A stretch of DNA of 64,000 nucleotides from Chelativorans sp. AA-79 (GCF_029457495.1 NZ_CP120361.1:2186001-2250000); one strand, 5' to 3'; positions 21,162 through 34,006 are shown, counted from the stretch's first letter. Translations and numbers: made by a program. The notes: generated by a model not told the origin, from the sequence alone.

Positions 21162-21250
21162 GGCGCGTTTACAGCCGGGGGCGTTTATCCAAGTGGCGGG
21201 TTTGAACTTTGCGGATGCTGCGCGTGTCGCGGCAGGAGAAGGGCGTCGTA

Positions 21251-22177
21251 ATGACGAAGAAGCACGTGGCTGTGCTCCTGGGCGGGTTTTCGTCCGAAAG
21301 GCCGGTTTCGCTGTCCTCGGGCAATTCCTGTGCCGATGCACTTGAAGCGGAGGGATATCGCGTCACGCGTGTCGACGTCTCGCGCGATATCGGTCGCGTG
21401 CTCTCCGAATTGAAGCCCGATGTCGCCTTCAACGCCCTGCATGGGCCTTATGGCGAGGATGGTACGGTCCAGGGCGTGCTGGAATTTCTCGGAATCCCCT
21501 ATACGCATTCGGGTGTCCTCGCCTCCGCGCTTGCAATGGACAAGGAGCTCGCCAAGATCGTCGCGCGATCGGCCGGCATCCCCGTTGCGCCTTCGCTCGT
21601 GATCAATCGCTTCGAGATCGGAAACGACCATCCGATGGAGCCGCCTTACGTGGTGAAGCCCGTCGCCGAGGGGTCCAGCTTCGGGGTGGTGATCGTGCGC
21701 GAAGGGCAGGCGAACCCGCCGCAGATCCTCGGGGCCGCCGAATGGGCCTATGGCGAGCGGGTGATGGTGGAGCGCTACATGCACGGGCGCGAGCTTACCT
21801 GCGCGGTGATGGGCGATCGGTCGCTCGGGATCTGCGAGATCGTGCCCGTGGGGCACAACTTCTATGATTACGATTCGAAATACGTCCCGGGCGGGTCAAA
21901 ACACGTTTGTCCGGCAGAACTTTCACCGAATATTTACCAAAAAATAGAAACACTGGCGCTTAAGGCACATCAAGTGATTGGCTGCCGGGGTGTGAGCCGT
22001 TCGGACTTCCGCTTCGACGACCGACTTCCAGGGGAAGAAGGGATCGTCTGGCTTGAGATCAACACGCAACCCGGCATGACGCCGACCTCCTTGGTGCCGG
22101 ATATCGCCGCGCAGGCGGGGATCGAATTTGGGGCACTGTTGAGTTGGATGGTGGAGGACGCGTCTTGTTCGCGTTGA
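21251..22177 (+). CDS. ddlB: D-alanine:D-alanine ligase
   Basis: This is a 308-residue ATP-grasp ligase. The start at 21251 ([20 protein letters not shown]) places the conserved GGxSxER near the N-terminus; an open frame upstream to 21209 is not needed. Further motifs are [27 protein letters not shown] and the metal/phosphate site [14 protein letters not shown]. It makes the dipeptide used by MurF. Its 3' end overlaps the ftsQ start region. Confidence 0.93.
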   Translation: MTKKHVAVLLGGFSSERPVSLSSGNSCADALEAEGYRVTRVDVSRDIGRVLSELKPDVAFNALHGPYGEDGTVQGVLEFLGIPYTHSGVLASALAMDKELAKIVARSAGIPVAPSLVINRFEIGNDHPMEPPYVVKPVAEGSSFGVVIVREGQANPPQILGAAEWAYGERVMVERYMHGRELTCAVMGDRSLGICEIVPVGHNFYDYDSKYVPGGSKHVCPAELSPNIYQKIETLALKAHQVIGCRGVSRSDFRFDDRLPGEEGIVWLEINTQPGMTPTSLVPDIAAQAGIEFGALLSWMVEDASCSR

Positions 22178-23064
22178 ACGCGGTGGAGAAGTGGCGTTCC
22201 GGCGAAGCCGGCATCATATTGCCGCGCTGGCTGCGCAAGCCGGCGCGCATGGTCCAGCGCATGCGGCTGGGCGAAGCCGAACCGCCGCGCTTTGCCACGA
22301 GCGGCGCAACGGCGGTTCTCTTCGCGCTCGCAGGCGTTTATGGCGTGATCGAAGGGGGGCATTCGGAAGACGTGCTCCAGGCCATGACCTCCCGCGTCGG
22401 CTTCGCCATCAACAATGTGGAGATCTCCGGCAATCGTGAGACCTCCGAGATCGACGTGCTGCAGCAGGTCGGGCTCGACGGCTGGACCTCGATGGTGGGC
22501 TTCGATGTGCGCGAGGCGCGCGAGCGCATCGTCGAGCTTCCCTGGGTCGAGAGCACGACGGTGCGCAAGGTCTATCCCGCGACGCTCGCCATCGACATGG
22601 TCGAAAAGAGGCCTTTTGCGCTGTGGCAGCAGGGCAGCGCGGTCGTCATCATCGAAGAAAACGGCGACATTATCGCGCCTTTCGACGGGGGGCGCCATGC
22701 GTTGCTGCCGCTGGTCATCGGCATGGGTGCCGACAAGGCCGGGCCGGAGCTCATCGCCTCCGTGGAAAAAGTGCGCGGACTTAAGGGGCGCGTGCGGGCC
22801 TATATCCGTATTGCCGATCGGCGCTGGGATCTCAGATTGAACAATGGCGTGACGATCAAGCTGCCGGAGAAGGGCGTGGAGGAAGCATTGGCCGAAGCGT
22901 CCCGCCTCGACGCCGAGTATTCGCTGTTCTCCCGTGACATCACGGCGATCGACCTGCGTCTTTCCGACAGGTTGACGGTGGCGCTCGCTCCGGCGGCCGC
23001 GGAGGCGCACCAGAAAGCGTTCGAGGAGATGGAGAAGCGTCGCAGGAAAGGGGCCAGGATATGA
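22165..23064 (+). CDS. ftsQ: cell division protein FtsQ
   Basis: This protein has 299 residues from a TTG start. TTG 22165 is preferred because GGAGG (22153-22157) lies 7 bases upstream and the product starts [13 protein letters not shown] 22144 is an alternative. It has a cytoplasmic N-terminus, a membrane segment near residues 48-64 ([17 protein letters not shown]), then the periplasmic POTRA domain ([18 protein letters not shown]) and FtsQ beta domain. It recruits FtsB/FtsL. The start lies inside ddlB and the stop overlaps ftsA, so the three are coupled. Confidence 0.9.
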   Translation: MFALNAVEKWRSGEAGIILPRWLRKPARMVQRMRLGEAEPPRFATSGATAVLFALAGVYGVIEGGHSEDVLQAMTSRVGFAINNVEISGNRETSEIDVLQQVGLDGWTSMVGFDVREARERIVELPWVESTTVRKVYPATLAIDMVEKRPFALWQQGSAVVIIEENGDIIAPFDGGRHALLPLVIGMGADKAGPELIASVEKVRGLKGRVRAYIRIADRRWDLRLNNGVTIKLPEKGVEEALAEASRLDAEYSLFSRDITAIDLRLSDRLTVALAPAAAEAHQKAFEEMEKRRRKGARI

Positions 23065-24374
23065 GCTGGTTCCTGGGTAATCGTGGCGCGGCGCAGCGTT
23101 CGGGCATCATCACCGTTCTCGACGTCGGCTCGAGCAAGGTGTGCTGCATCATCGCCAGGCTATTGCCGGACGAGAACATGCGCGCGCTGCCGCACAGGAC
23201 CCATCGGATCAAGGTGGTCGGTATCGGCCATCAGAAGTCGCAGGGCCTGAAATCGGGCGTGGTGATCGATCTCGACCGGGCGGAGCAGGCCATCCGGCTC
23301 GCCGTGGACGCGGCGGAGCGTATGGCGGGGCTCACCGTCGATTCGCTCATCGTCAATGTCTCGGCCGGGCGCATCCGCAGCGAGGGGGCGTCCGCGACCA
23401 TCAATCTCGGCGGGCACGAGGTTGCCAATGCCGACATCGCGCGGGTGCTGCTTGCCGGTGCGCGCCAGGCGCTGCGCGCCGAGCGCGAGGTGGTGCATTC
23501 GCTGGCCGTGGGCTTCACGCTCGATCTGGAGCGCGGCATCCGCGACCCGCGGGGCATGATGGGAGACACGCTCGGCGTCGACATGCATGTGGTGACGGCC
23601 GATGCCGTCCCGCTCCGGAATCTGGAGCTTTGCATCAACCGCGCGCATCTTTCGGTGGAGCGCATGGTGGCCACGCCCTATGCGAGCGGGCTTGCTGCAC
23701 TCGTCGACGACGAGGCGGAGATGGGGGCGGCCTGCATCGACATGGGCGGCGGCACCACCACCATGTCCGTGTTCGTGGAGGGGAAGTTCGTTCATGCCGA
23801 CGGCCTGCCCATCGGCGGCAATCACGTGACGATGGACCTCGCGCGCGGGCTGTCCATCCGGCTCGACGATGCGGAGCGGCTCAAGGTGATGCACGGCTCG
23901 GCGCTGCCGGCGAGTGCCGCCGACGACCGCGACATGGTGTCGATCCAGCCGATCGGCGGCGAGGACGTGGACCAGCCGCTGCAGGTGCCCCGCTCGGTGA
24001 TGACGCGCATCGTTCGGGCACGCATCGAAGAGATCCTGGAACTGGTGCGTGACAGGCTCAATCGTTCTGGATACGGCGCCCTGGTCGGTCGCCGTGTCGT
24101 GCTCACGGGCGGCGCAAGCCAGCTCACGGGTTTGCCGGAAGCCGCACGCCGGCTTCTGGGGCGGAATGTCCGCCTCGGTCGGCCGCTTGGCGTGGCGGGC
24201 CTGCCTGAGGCGGCGAAGGGGGCGGCCTTTGCGGCCCCGATCGGTCTCTTGATCTATCCGCAGGTGGCGGAGTTCGAGAGCCGGGCGGCGGCCAAGGGCG
24301 GCATTTTCATGCGCTCCACGGGGACAGGAGGCAGGTTGCATCGTGTCGGCCAGTGGTTGCGAGACAGTTTTTGA
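23061..24374 (+). CDS. ftsA: cell division protein FtsA
   Basis: This is a 437-residue actin-like ATPase. Phosphate-1 motif is TVLDVGSSKVCCIIA, then an SHS2/1C subdomain, phosphate-2 AACIDMGGGTTTMSVF, and the adenosine motif VVLTGGASQLTGL near residue 350. The last residues (GRLHRVGQWLRDSF) form an amphipathic helix, the membrane-targeting sequence. It anchors FtsZ to the membrane by binding the FtsZ C-terminal peptide, which matters because the ftsZ frame is disrupted just before that peptide. Confidence 0.94.
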   Translation: MSWFLGNRGAAQRSGIITVLDVGSSKVCCIIARLLPDENMRALPHRTHRIKVVGIGHQKSQGLKSGVVIDLDRAEQAIRLAVDAAERMAGLTVDSLIVNVSAGRIRSEGASATINLGGHEVANADIARVLLAGARQALRAEREVVHSLAVGFTLDLERGIRDPRGMMGDTLGVDMHVVTADAVPLRNLELCINRAHLSVERMVATPYASGLAALVDDEAEMGAACIDMGGGTTTMSVFVEGKFVHADGLPIGGNHVTMDLARGLSIRLDDAERLKVMHGSALPASAADDRDMVSIQPIGGEDVDQPLQVPRSVMTRIVRARIEEILELVRDRLNRSGYGALVGRRVVLTGGASQLTGLPEAARRLLGRNVRLGRPLGVAGLPEAAKGAAFAAPIGLLIYPQVAEFESRAAAKGGIFMRSTGTGGRLHRVGQWLRDSF

Positions 24375-24443
24375 CGGGGGAAGGGCCCCACTGACAGTCA
24401 CCGCGGCGGCGCGGGGGCGGGAAAGGCGGAAAGGACGAGGACT

Positions 24444-26089
24444 ATGACCATCAATCTCAAGAAGCCGGATATTACCGAGCTGAAGCCGAGGATCACCGTC
24501 TTCGGCGTCGGTGGCGGAGGCGGAAACGCAGTCAACAACATGATCACGGCCGGGCTTCGCGGCGTCGAGTTCGTCGTGGCGAACACCGATGCCCAGGCGC
24601 TGACCATGGCGAAGGCCGAACGGCTGATCCAGCTCGGCGCCGCCGTGACGGAGGGCCTCGGCGCCGGCTCGCAGCCCGAGGTCGGCCAGGCCGCCGCCGA
24701 GGAGTGCATCGACGAGATCCTCGATCATCTGTCGAACACGCATATGTGCTTCGTCACCGCCGGCATGGGCGGCGGCACGGGCACGGGTGCGGCCCCGGTC
24801 GTGGCGCGCGCGGCGCGCGAAAAGGGCATCCTCACCGTCGGCGTGGTCACCAAGCCGTTCCACTTCGAAGGCCAGCGGCGCATGAAGATCGCCGATCAGG
24901 GCATCGAGGAGCTGCAGAAATGCGTCGATACGCTCATCGTCATCCCGAACCAGAACCTCTTCCGCATCGCCAATGACAAGACCACCTTCGCCGACGCCTT
25001 CGCGATGGCCGACCAGGTGCTCTATTCGGGCGTCGCCTGCATCACCGATCTGATGGTCAAGGAAGGCCTCATCAATCTCGACTTCGCCGACGTGCGCTCG
25101 GTGATGCGCGAGATGGGCAAGGCCATGATGGGCACGGGCGAGGCGTCCGGCGAGGGCAGGGCGATGGCGGCGGCCGAAGCCGCGATTGCCAACCCGCTCC
25201 TCGACGAGACCTCCATGAAGGGCGCGCGGGGCCTCCTCATCTCCATCACCGGCGGCCGCGACCTCACCCTCTTCGAGGTGGACGAGGCGGCGACCCGCAT
25301 CCGCGAGGAGGTCGACCCGGAAGCCAACATCATCCTCGGCGCCACCTTCGACGAGGAACTGGAAGGCGTGATCCGCGTCTCGGTGGTCGCCACCGGCATC
25401 GACAAGTCGGCGCATGAGATCTCCTCGCCGCCCTCGGCGATCCGCCAGCCGCCGCGTCCGGCCGCCCCGGTCCAGCCGAAGCCCTCGGCGGGGCTCGAGA
25501 CGCGCGCTCCGGCCCCGCAGCCTGCGCCCGCGGAGACGATGGTCCAGGACGAGCAGGTGGACGCCCATCATGATGCGGTGGCCGACGCGATCCGCGCGGC
25601 GGGCCATGGCGGCGCGGCCGCTCCGTCAGCAGGCTTCCAGCCGCAGAGCAAGCTCTTCAAGCCCGCCGCTCCCGCGCCGGAGCCGGTTCTCCGGCAGCCC
25701 GCGCCGCAGCCGCAGCCGCAGCCTGCCAGGGTGGAGCCCGCGCCTGCGCCGCGCATGCCGCGCGTGGAGGATTTCCCGCCGGTGGTGCAGGCCGAGATCC
25801 AGGCCAGCGCCCCCGGGAGGTCGCCCCGGAGCAGGAGGAGCGCGGGCCGATGGGGCTCCTGAAGCGCCTTACGACGGGTCTCTCGCGCCGCGAGGAGGAC
25901 ACGCATGCCGCCCAGCCGCCGGAGCCGCGCTTGCGCCAGCCCGATCCGCGCCGCGCCGCGCCCGACGACAACATCTATGCGCCGCGGCGCGGCCAGCTCG
26001 ACGACCACGGCCGGGTCGTGCAGCAGCGGCCGTCGCAGGAGGACGACCAGCTCGAGATTCCCGCCTTCCTGCGGCGCCAGGCGAACTGA
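24444..26089 (+). CDS. ftsZ: cell division GTPase FtsZ, with 1-base frameshift in the C-terminal linker
   Basis: The GTPase core is intact: [14 protein letters not shown], the tubulin signature [13 protein letters not shown], and the T7 loop [12 protein letters not shown] long Pro/Ala-rich linker follows, typical of Hyphomicrobiales. The reading frame that starts at 24444 ends at 25862 with a spurious tail. The continuation, [17 protein letters not shown] through the conserved C-terminal peptide [12 protein letters not shown], is in another frame ending at 26089. Adding one C to the CCCCC run at 25810-25814 joins the frames into a 548-residue protein. The peptide binds FtsA, so the disruption is probably a sequencing error or a recent mutation. 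Confidence 0.92.
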
Positions 26090-26170
26090 AGCATCCTGCA
26101 GCCGGAATCACCCGGTACTGCACGAATGCGGCAGAGACAAAGAGATGGAACTGCTTTGAAGGATGGTCGG

Positions 26171-26202
26171 GGAACGGGCGCGGCAGCGCCCGTTCCTGTT
26201 TT
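26171..26202 (+). terminator. rho-independent terminator after ftsZ
   Basis: An 11-bp perfect stem (GGAACGGGCGC, 26171-26181, with its complement at 26186-26196) and a GGCA loop are followed by TGTTTTC. It closes the dcw cluster before lpxC. Confidence 0.85.
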
Positions 26203-26370
26203 CGAAAAAGCTTTGGAAACAAGGGATTGGAGCTGGGAATCAGGCCGACTGTTCGGTAACACGGGGTAAGAAAGCGTGATTTGGCGCTGGCCTGCCGGAT
26301 CACTATCTTCCCTGCGGATTTGAGCAGGGTGCCTCGGCAGGCCTGCTGCTGCAAGAGCCGGGCCGCGAGA

Positions 26371-27354
26371 ATGGAAAACAAGCGAAAGCCGTTGGCCGGA
26401 CCGCTGGGGGTACAATTGCTCGAATATCAAACGACTCTCAAGTCGCGTTTCACGCTGTCGGGCGTCGGCGTCCATACCGGCAAGGCCGTTTCCATCCATT
26501 TCAACCCCGCCGAGCCCGATACGGGCATCGTGTTCCAGCGCATCGACGAAGGCGCCTCCGGCAAGGTCATCCGCGCGCTCGCGTCGGATGTGGGCGCGAC
26601 GGACCTTTGCACCGGCCTCGGCGATCCGGCGGGTGACCATGTGGCCACCGTCGAGCATCTCATGGCCGCGCTGATCGGCATGGGCATCGACAATGTGGCG
26701 ATCGAGATCGACGGCCCGGAAGTTCCCATCATGGACGGCAGCGCATCGGTCTTCGTCGAGGCCTTCGCGCAGGCGGGCATCGTCCAGCTTTTGGAGAAGC
26801 GGCGCTATATCCGGGTCGTCAAGCCCGTCCGCTTTGAATCGGGTAGCTCGTGGGCCGAGTTCCAGCCTTACGACGGCACGCGATTCGAGGTCGAGATCGA
26901 TTTCGAGACGCCGGCCATCGGCCGCCAGTCCTTCGCCACCGATTTTTCGTCCGGAACCTTCGCGAAGGAGATCGCGCGGGCACGCACCTTCGGCTTCATC
27001 AAGGATGTGGAGCGGCTGTGGGCGGCGGGCTACGCGCTCGGCTCCTCACTCGAGAACTCGGTCGTGATCGGCGAGGATCATCGCGTCATCAATATGGAAG
27101 GCCTGCGCTACCCGGACGAGTTCGTGCGCCACAAGATGCTCGATGCCGTGGGCGACCTTGCGCTCGCCGGCGCGCGCTTCATCGGCTGCTTCCGCTCCTA
27201 TCGCGGCGGCCACCGCATCAATGCGGCCGCACTTCGCAACCTGCTCACCGACCGTTCGGCCTTCGAGATCGTCGAGGCCGCACGGCGCGGCGGCGGGCGC
27301 GGCGCTGAGATGATCGCGGTCAACGCGCCGCTCTATGCCCCCTGGGTGATCTGA
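26371..27354 (+). CDS. lpxC: UDP-3-O-acyl-N-acetylglucosamine deacetylase LpxC
   Basis: This protein has 327 residues from ATG 26371 ([20 protein letters not shown]); the frame is open upstream to 26281 but that part has no family match. The conserved start [18 protein letters not shown] is followed by zinc ligands in VEHLMAAL and [12 protein letters not shown] and the catalytic-base region [14 protein letters not shown]. It performs the committed step of lipid A synthesis. It is separated from ftsZ by a terminator, so it probably has its own promoter. Confidence 0.94.
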   Translation: MENKRKPLAGPLGVQLLEYQTTLKSRFTLSGVGVHTGKAVSIHFNPAEPDTGIVFQRIDEGASGKVIRALASDVGATDLCTGLGDPAGDHVATVEHLMAALIGMGIDNVAIEIDGPEVPIMDGSASVFVEAFAQAGIVQLLEKRRYIRVVKPVRFESGSSWAEFQPYDGTRFEVEIDFETPAIGRQSFATDFSSGTFAKEIARARTFGFIKDVERLWAAGYALGSSLENSVVIGEDHRVINMEGLRYPDEFVRHKMLDAVGDLALAGARFIGCFRSYRGGHRINAAALRNLLTDRSAFEIVEAARRGGGRGAEMIAVNAPLYAPWVI

Positions 27355-27538
27355 GATCCGGCATCCGGCTCATCCGTGGTGCCTGGCTCCCGAGCGGCGA
27401 TCCACAGCCCGGCTGGCGCTGCTGTCTCTTCGCCACAAAAATGTGCCAATGAGGCCGGATAGCGTTGCCGCGTCTTTGCTTTATGCCTATGACTGCGTGC
27501 ACATCTTGGTTCCGCCATTCCAGAGGAACGGACTGCGA

Positions 27539-28405
27539 ATGTTTGTGAATAGTCCCGCCAGCAGTGCCCGCCGGCCACGGCTTCATACGCTGGCTTTCGC
27601 GGCGCTCGCCGCCCCCCTTTTTCTGGCTGGCTGCAACGCCGAAAAGGATGTGGACCTGTCCGCCTTTGTCGAGCAGACCGAGCCGGCCGACGTCCTCTAC
27701 AATCAGGGACTGGCGAATCTCAACGCCGGCCGCTGGAGAGAGGCGGTGGCGAAGTTCGAGGCCGTCGACCGCCAGCATCCCTATTCGGAGTTCGCCCGCA
27801 AGGCGCTTATCATGAACACCTTCGCCAACTACCGGCAGGGCAAGTACACGGACGCCATCAGCGCGGGCAAGCGCTATGTCACGCTCTATCCCACGAGCGA
27901 GGATGCCGCCTACGCCCAGTATCTGATCGGCATGAGCTATTTCCGCCAGATCAAGGACGTCACGCAGGACCAGCGCGAATCCCGCCTTACCATCGAGGCC
28001 ATGCAGCAGGTGGTCGACCGCTGGCCCGATTCGGAATATGTGGCTGACGCGCAGACCAAGATCCGCTTCGCCCGCGACCAGCTCGCCGGCAAGGAGATGC
28101 AGGTCGGCCGCTACTATCTGGAGCGGCGCGAATACATCGCCGCCATCAGGCGCTTCCGCGGCGTGGTCGAGAACTATGCCAACACCCGCCATGTGGAAGA
28201 GGCGCTGGCGCGCCTGGTCGAGGCCTATCTCGCCATGGGCATCTCCTCTGAGGCGCAGACGGCCGCCGCGGTGCTCGGCCACAACTTCCCCGAAAGCCAG
28301 TGGTACAAGGATTCCTACAGGCTGCTGCAGTCGGGCGGGCTCGAGCCGCGCGAGGACAGGGGCTCCTGGATCTCCAGGGCCGCCTCCGCCATCGTAGGGA
28401 GCTAG
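27539..28405 (+). CDS. bamD: outer membrane protein assembly factor BamD (ComL)
   Basis: This is a 288-residue lipoprotein. The signal peptide runs to the lipobox LFLAGC, with the lipidated Cys at about residue 30. TPR repeats follow ([44 protein letters not shown]). BamD is the essential lipoprotein of the BAM complex. ATG 27539 was chosen because it gives a clean signal peptide and follows AGAGGAACGG; the open frame to 27443 would not. Confidence 0.92.
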   Translation: MFVNSPASSARRPRLHTLAFAALAAPLFLAGCNAEKDVDLSAFVEQTEPADVLYNQGLANLNAGRWREAVAKFEAVDRQHPYSEFARKALIMNTFANYRQGKYTDAISAGKRYVTLYPTSEDAAYAQYLIGMSYFRQIKDVTQDQRESRLTIEAMQQVVDRWPDSEYVADAQTKIRFARDQLAGKEMQVGRYYLERREYIAAIRRFRGVVENYANTRHVEEALARLVEAYLAMGISSEAQTAAAVLGHNFPESQWYKDSYRLLQSGGLEPREDRGSWISRAASAIVGS

Positions 28406-28420
28406 CCGCCGGGCGCGCCG

Positions 28421-30094
28421 ATGCTGTCGCACCTTTCGATCCGCGATATCGTCCTGATCGAACGGCTCGACATCGACTTCTCGGCCGGGCTCTCGGTGCT
28501 GACCGGCGAGACCGGCGCCGGCAAGTCCATCCTGCTCGATTCGCTTTCGCTCGCCCTCGGCTCGCGGGGCGACGCCTCGCTCGTGCGCCACGGCGCCGAA
28601 CAGGGGCATGTGACGGCCGTCTTCGACGTGCCGACGGCGCATCCGGCGCGCGAGATCCTGCGCGACAACGCGATCGACGACCAGGGCGATGTCATCCTGC
28701 GCCGCATGCAGACGGCGGATGGCCGCACGCGCGTCTTCATCAACGACCAGCCGGCGAGCGTGGCGCTCATGCGCCAGATCGGCCGGACACTGGTGGAAAT
28801 CCACGGCCAGCACGACGAGCGCGCGCTTGTCGACACCACCGCGCACCGGGCGTTGCTCGATGCCTTCGGCGGGCTCGGCTCCCGGGCCGCGGCGGTGCGC
28901 ACTGCCTGGCGGGACTGGCGCCAGGCCGAGCAGGACCTGGCCCGCCACCGCGCCAGGGTCGACGCGGCTGCACGCGAGGCCGATTTCCTGCGTGCTTCGG
29001 TCGATGAACTGTCGAAGCTCGATCCGCAACCGGGCGAGGAGACGGAGCTGGCGGAAGAGCGCGCGCGCATGATGCGCGCCGAAAAGATCGCCGCCGATAT
29101 CTCCGATGCGCAGGAGGTGCTGTCCGGCAACAGTTCGCCGGTCCCCGCGCTCGCCGGCCTGCTGCGCCGGCTCCAGCGCAAGGCGCAGGAGGCGCCGGGC
29201 CTGCTCGAGGAGATCGTCACCTCGCTCGACGAGGCGCTTCTGTCGCTCAACGCCGCTCAGGATGCCGTGGATGCCGCCATGCGGGCCAGCGAGTTCGATC
29301 CGGACCGGCTGGAGAAGGCCGAGGAGCGGCTCTTCGCGCTGCGTGCCGCCGCGCGCAAGCACAATGTGATGGTGGATGATCTCGCCGCGCTGCGCGACCG
29401 TATGGATGCGGATCTGGCCGATCTGGACGCCGGCGAGGAGAGGCTCGGCCGCCTCGAAAAGGAGGCGAAGGCACGCCGTGCCGCCTATGACGAGGTCGCC
29501 GCACTGCTTTCCGAAGAGCGGCGGCGGACCGCCGAGGTGCTGGCCGATGCGGTCATGGCCGAGTTGCCTGCGCTGAAGCTGGAGCGCGCGCGCTTCATCG
29601 TCGAAATCCAGAGCGAGCCGGACGACCGCGCGGAGGAAGGCATCGACCGGGTGGAATTCTGGGTGCAGACCAATCCCGGTACGCGGCCCGGTCCGATCAT
29701 GAAAGTGGCGTCGGGCGGCGAGCTTTCGCGCTTCCTGCTCGCCCTCAAGGTGGCGCTCGCCGACCGCGGCTCCGCGCCCACCCTCGTCTTCGACGAGATC
29801 GATACCGGCGTTGGCGGGGCGGTGGCGGATGCGATCGGCCAGCGGCTTGCACGGCTCGCGCAGCGCATCCAGGTTCTCTCCGTCACCCACGCGCCGCAGG
29901 TCGCCGCCCGCGCCAACACGCATTACCTCATCGCCAAATCCGGTGGCCACGACCGCGTCACCACCGGGATTGCCGTCATGGATACGGCCCAACGGCAGGA
30001 GGAGATCGCGCGCATGCTCGCCGGCGCCACCGTGACGGACGAAGCCCGCGCCGCCGCCGAACGCCTCCTGCGCGAAAACGCGGCTCTTGCGTAG
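28421..30094 (+). CDS. recN: DNA repair protein RecN
   Basis: This is a 557-residue SMC-like ATPase. Walker A is TGETGAGKSILLDSL at residues about 28-42, followed by a Q-loop region and a central coiled coil (about residues 160-370). The ABC signature is VASGGELSRFLLAL, and Walker B is TLVFDEIDTGVGG. It acts in RecA-dependent double-strand break repair. It starts 15 bases after bamD. Confidence 0.95.
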   Translation: MLSHLSIRDIVLIERLDIDFSAGLSVLTGETGAGKSILLDSLSLALGSRGDASLVRHGAEQGHVTAVFDVPTAHPAREILRDNAIDDQGDVILRRMQTADGRTRVFINDQPASVALMRQIGRTLVEIHGQHDERALVDTTAHRALLDAFGGLGSRAAAVRTAWRDWRQAEQDLARHRARVDAAAREADFLRASVDELSKLDPQPGEETELAEERARMMRAEKIAADISDAQEVLSGNSSPVPALAGLLRRLQRKAQEAPGLLEEIVTSLDEALLSLNAAQDAVDAAMRASEFDPDRLEKAEERLFALRAAARKHNVMVDDLAALRDRMDADLADLDAGEERLGRLEKEAKARRAAYDEVAALLSEERRRTAEVLADAVMAELPALKLERARFIVEIQSEPDDRAEEGIDRVEFWVQTNPGTRPGPIMKVASGGELSRFLLALKVALADRGSAPTLVFDEIDTGVGGAVADAIGQRLARLAQRIQVLSVTHAPQVAARANTHYLIAKSGGHDRVTTGIAVMDTAQRQEEIARMLAGATVTDEARAAAERLLRENAALA

Positions 30095-30122
30095 CGGCGG
30101 CTCTTGCGGCTGGCCATGCCGC

Positions 30123-30384
30123 ATGACCGTCAGCCAGAAGCGCGGCCCGATCCACACGGAGGTCACAAACGACTTCAGCCGGCGTGTTTTCGAGCACAAG
30201 TCTGGCGAAGGCTCCGGTTTCACATGGCGTCCAGCACCTCGTCTGTTATGTGGAGCATTTCGATATCCGCGATGCGATCCAGCGGGAAAAGTCCCTCAAG
30301 CGCTGGCCGCGCCAATGGAAGGTCGGACTGATCGAGAGCGCTAATCCCGAATGGCACGAGCCGATGCGCGGGATCGGGTGGTGA
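30123..30384 (+). pseudogene. GIY-YIG endonuclease-like gene, decayed
   Basis: Two reading frames together resemble a small GIY-YIG protein of the YhbQ/UPF0213 type. The first (from 30123) contains EVTNDFSRRVFEHKSGEGSG followed by FT. The second (to the stop at 30384) contains HGVQHLVCYVEHFDIRDAI, REKSLKRWPRQWKVGLIE and NPEWHE. The frame changes near 30220. The start segment carrying the first GIY strand is missing, and the expected YIGVTND is IHTEVTND, so the catalytic motif is lost. No function is expected. Confidence 0.7.
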
Positions 30385-30447
30385 TTTTGTTGGGCGTTGC
30401 GACTGGCCTCCGGAGTGGGCCGGGAGCGCCGGCGACCATGATTACTG

Positions 30448-32885
<2,438 letters not shown>

Positions 32886-32937
32886 TCGCCGAACCATCAG
32901 CCACTTTCATCCTTCCCTCAAGGAAATTGATGTGACG

Positions 32938-32954
32938 GGTCAGCGCTGCTGACC
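32938..32954 (+). promoter_or_regulatory. inverted repeat before azlC
   Basis: GGTCAGC-GCT-GCTGACC is a perfect 7-bp inverted repeat, 24 bases before the azlC start. A near-identical sequence lies before the DUF1127-like gene at 35991. It is a candidate operator; the binding protein is unknown. Confidence 0.55.
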
Positions 32955-32978
32955 TATGTATCCGCACTGGAGGCTTCC

Positions 32979-33704
32979 ATGACCGCAGAAAGCTTTGCCG
33001 AGCCGCGACCGTCGGACGATTTCCTCGCCGGTGCGCGGGCAAGCGTTCCCGTCGTGCTGGCGGTCGTGCCGTTCGGGCTTCTTTTCGGCGCGCTGGCGCT
33101 GGAGCATGGGCTTTCCACCTTCGAGGCCGTGCTGATGAGCGCGGCCATCTATGCCGGCGCCAGCCAGATGGTGGGCATCGATCTCTTCGGCACGAAGATT
33201 GCTCCGTGGGTGATTGTGCTCTCCATCGTCGCCGTCAATTTCCGCCACGTGCTCTATTCGGCCACCATCGGCCGGCATCTCGCACACTGGACGCCGCTGC
33301 AGCGTCTGGTCGGCTTCTTTTTCCTCGTCGATCCGCAGTTCGCCGAGGCGGAGCAGCGTGTCGAGCGTCGTCAGCCGGTCAGCTTCGCCTGGTATATGGG
33401 GCTCGCGCTTCCGGTTTATCTCTGCTGGGTCACCGAATCCTGGCTCGGCGCGCTTTTCGGGCGCTTCATCCCCGATGCGCGCACGTTCGGCCTCGATTTC
33501 ATCCTGCCGATCTACTTTCTCGCCATGGTGATGAGCTTCCGCAAACGCCCCTTGTGGCTACCGGTGGTGGGCATCAGCGCCGTGGTCTCCATCATCGCCT
33601 ATCGGACGGTGGGCTCGCCCTGGCACGTTTCCATAGGCGCGCTTGCCGGCGTCCTCCTCGGTGCGCTGCTCGCGCCTTCGACGTCCAAGGAGGAGAAGCC
33701 GTGA
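32979..33704 (+). CDS. azlC: branched-chain amino acid exporter, large subunit (AzlC family)
   Basis: This 241-residue membrane protein has about 6-7 hydrophobic helices. Family features are FLAGARASVPVVLAVVPFGL, the small-residue motif SAAIYAGASQM, and NFRHVLYSATI. With AzlD it exports branched-chain or related amino acids. Its stop overlaps the azlD GTG start. An inverted repeat sits just upstream. Confidence 0.9.
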   Translation: MTAESFAEPRPSDDFLAGARASVPVVLAVVPFGLLFGALALEHGLSTFEAVLMSAAIYAGASQMVGIDLFGTKIAPWVIVLSIVAVNFRHVLYSATIGRHLAHWTPLQRLVGFFFLVDPQFAEAEQRVERRQPVSFAWYMGLALPVYLCWVTESWLGALFGRFIPDARTFGLDFILPIYFLAMVMSFRKRPLWLPVVGISAVVSIIAYRTVGSPWHVSIGALAGVLLGALLAPSTSKEEKP

Positions 33705-34006
33705 GCGCCACCACGACGTTCTGGATCATCATCGCCGGCGCTGTCCTCACCTATCTCACGCGGGCAGGCGGCCACCTCGTGCTCTCCCGTTTCGAGCGCA
33801 TCCACCCGCGCGTGGAAGCCGGGCTCAACGCCGTGCCCGCAGCGGTGCTGACGACACTCGTGGCGCCCGCCGCTATGGAAGGCGGGCCGGCGGAGATCGC
33901 GGCCCTCGTCACCGGTGCCGCCATCTCGCTCCTCGGCGGCGGCATGATGACGATCTTCTTCTCCTCCGCCGCGGTGCTGATCGCGCTAAGGCACGTCTTG
34001 GGCTAG
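33701..34006 (+). CDS. azlD: branched-chain amino acid exporter, small subunit (AzlD family)
   Basis: This 101-residue protein has 3-4 transmembrane helices (TFWIIIAGAVLTYLTRAGGH, NAVPAAVLTTLVAP). The GTG start lies in GTGA shared with the azlC stop. Its TAG stop and the stop of the convergent peptidase gene overlap in the tetranucleotide CTAG (34003-34006). Confidence 0.88.
   Translation: MSATTTFWIIIAGAVLTYLTRAGGHLVLSRFERIHPRVEAGLNAVPAAVLTTLVAPAAMEGGPAEIAALVTGAAISLLGGGMMTIFFSSAAVLIALRHVLG

Noticed and set aside
23160..25607. An 815-residue minus-strand frame over ftsA and ftsZ
   Set aside because: It is antisense to essential, well-conserved genes; composition is typical of a GC-driven shadow frame.
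27320..30223. A 967-residue minus-strand frame over bamD and recN
   Set aside because: It is antisense to two clear genes with complete motif sets and has no family features.
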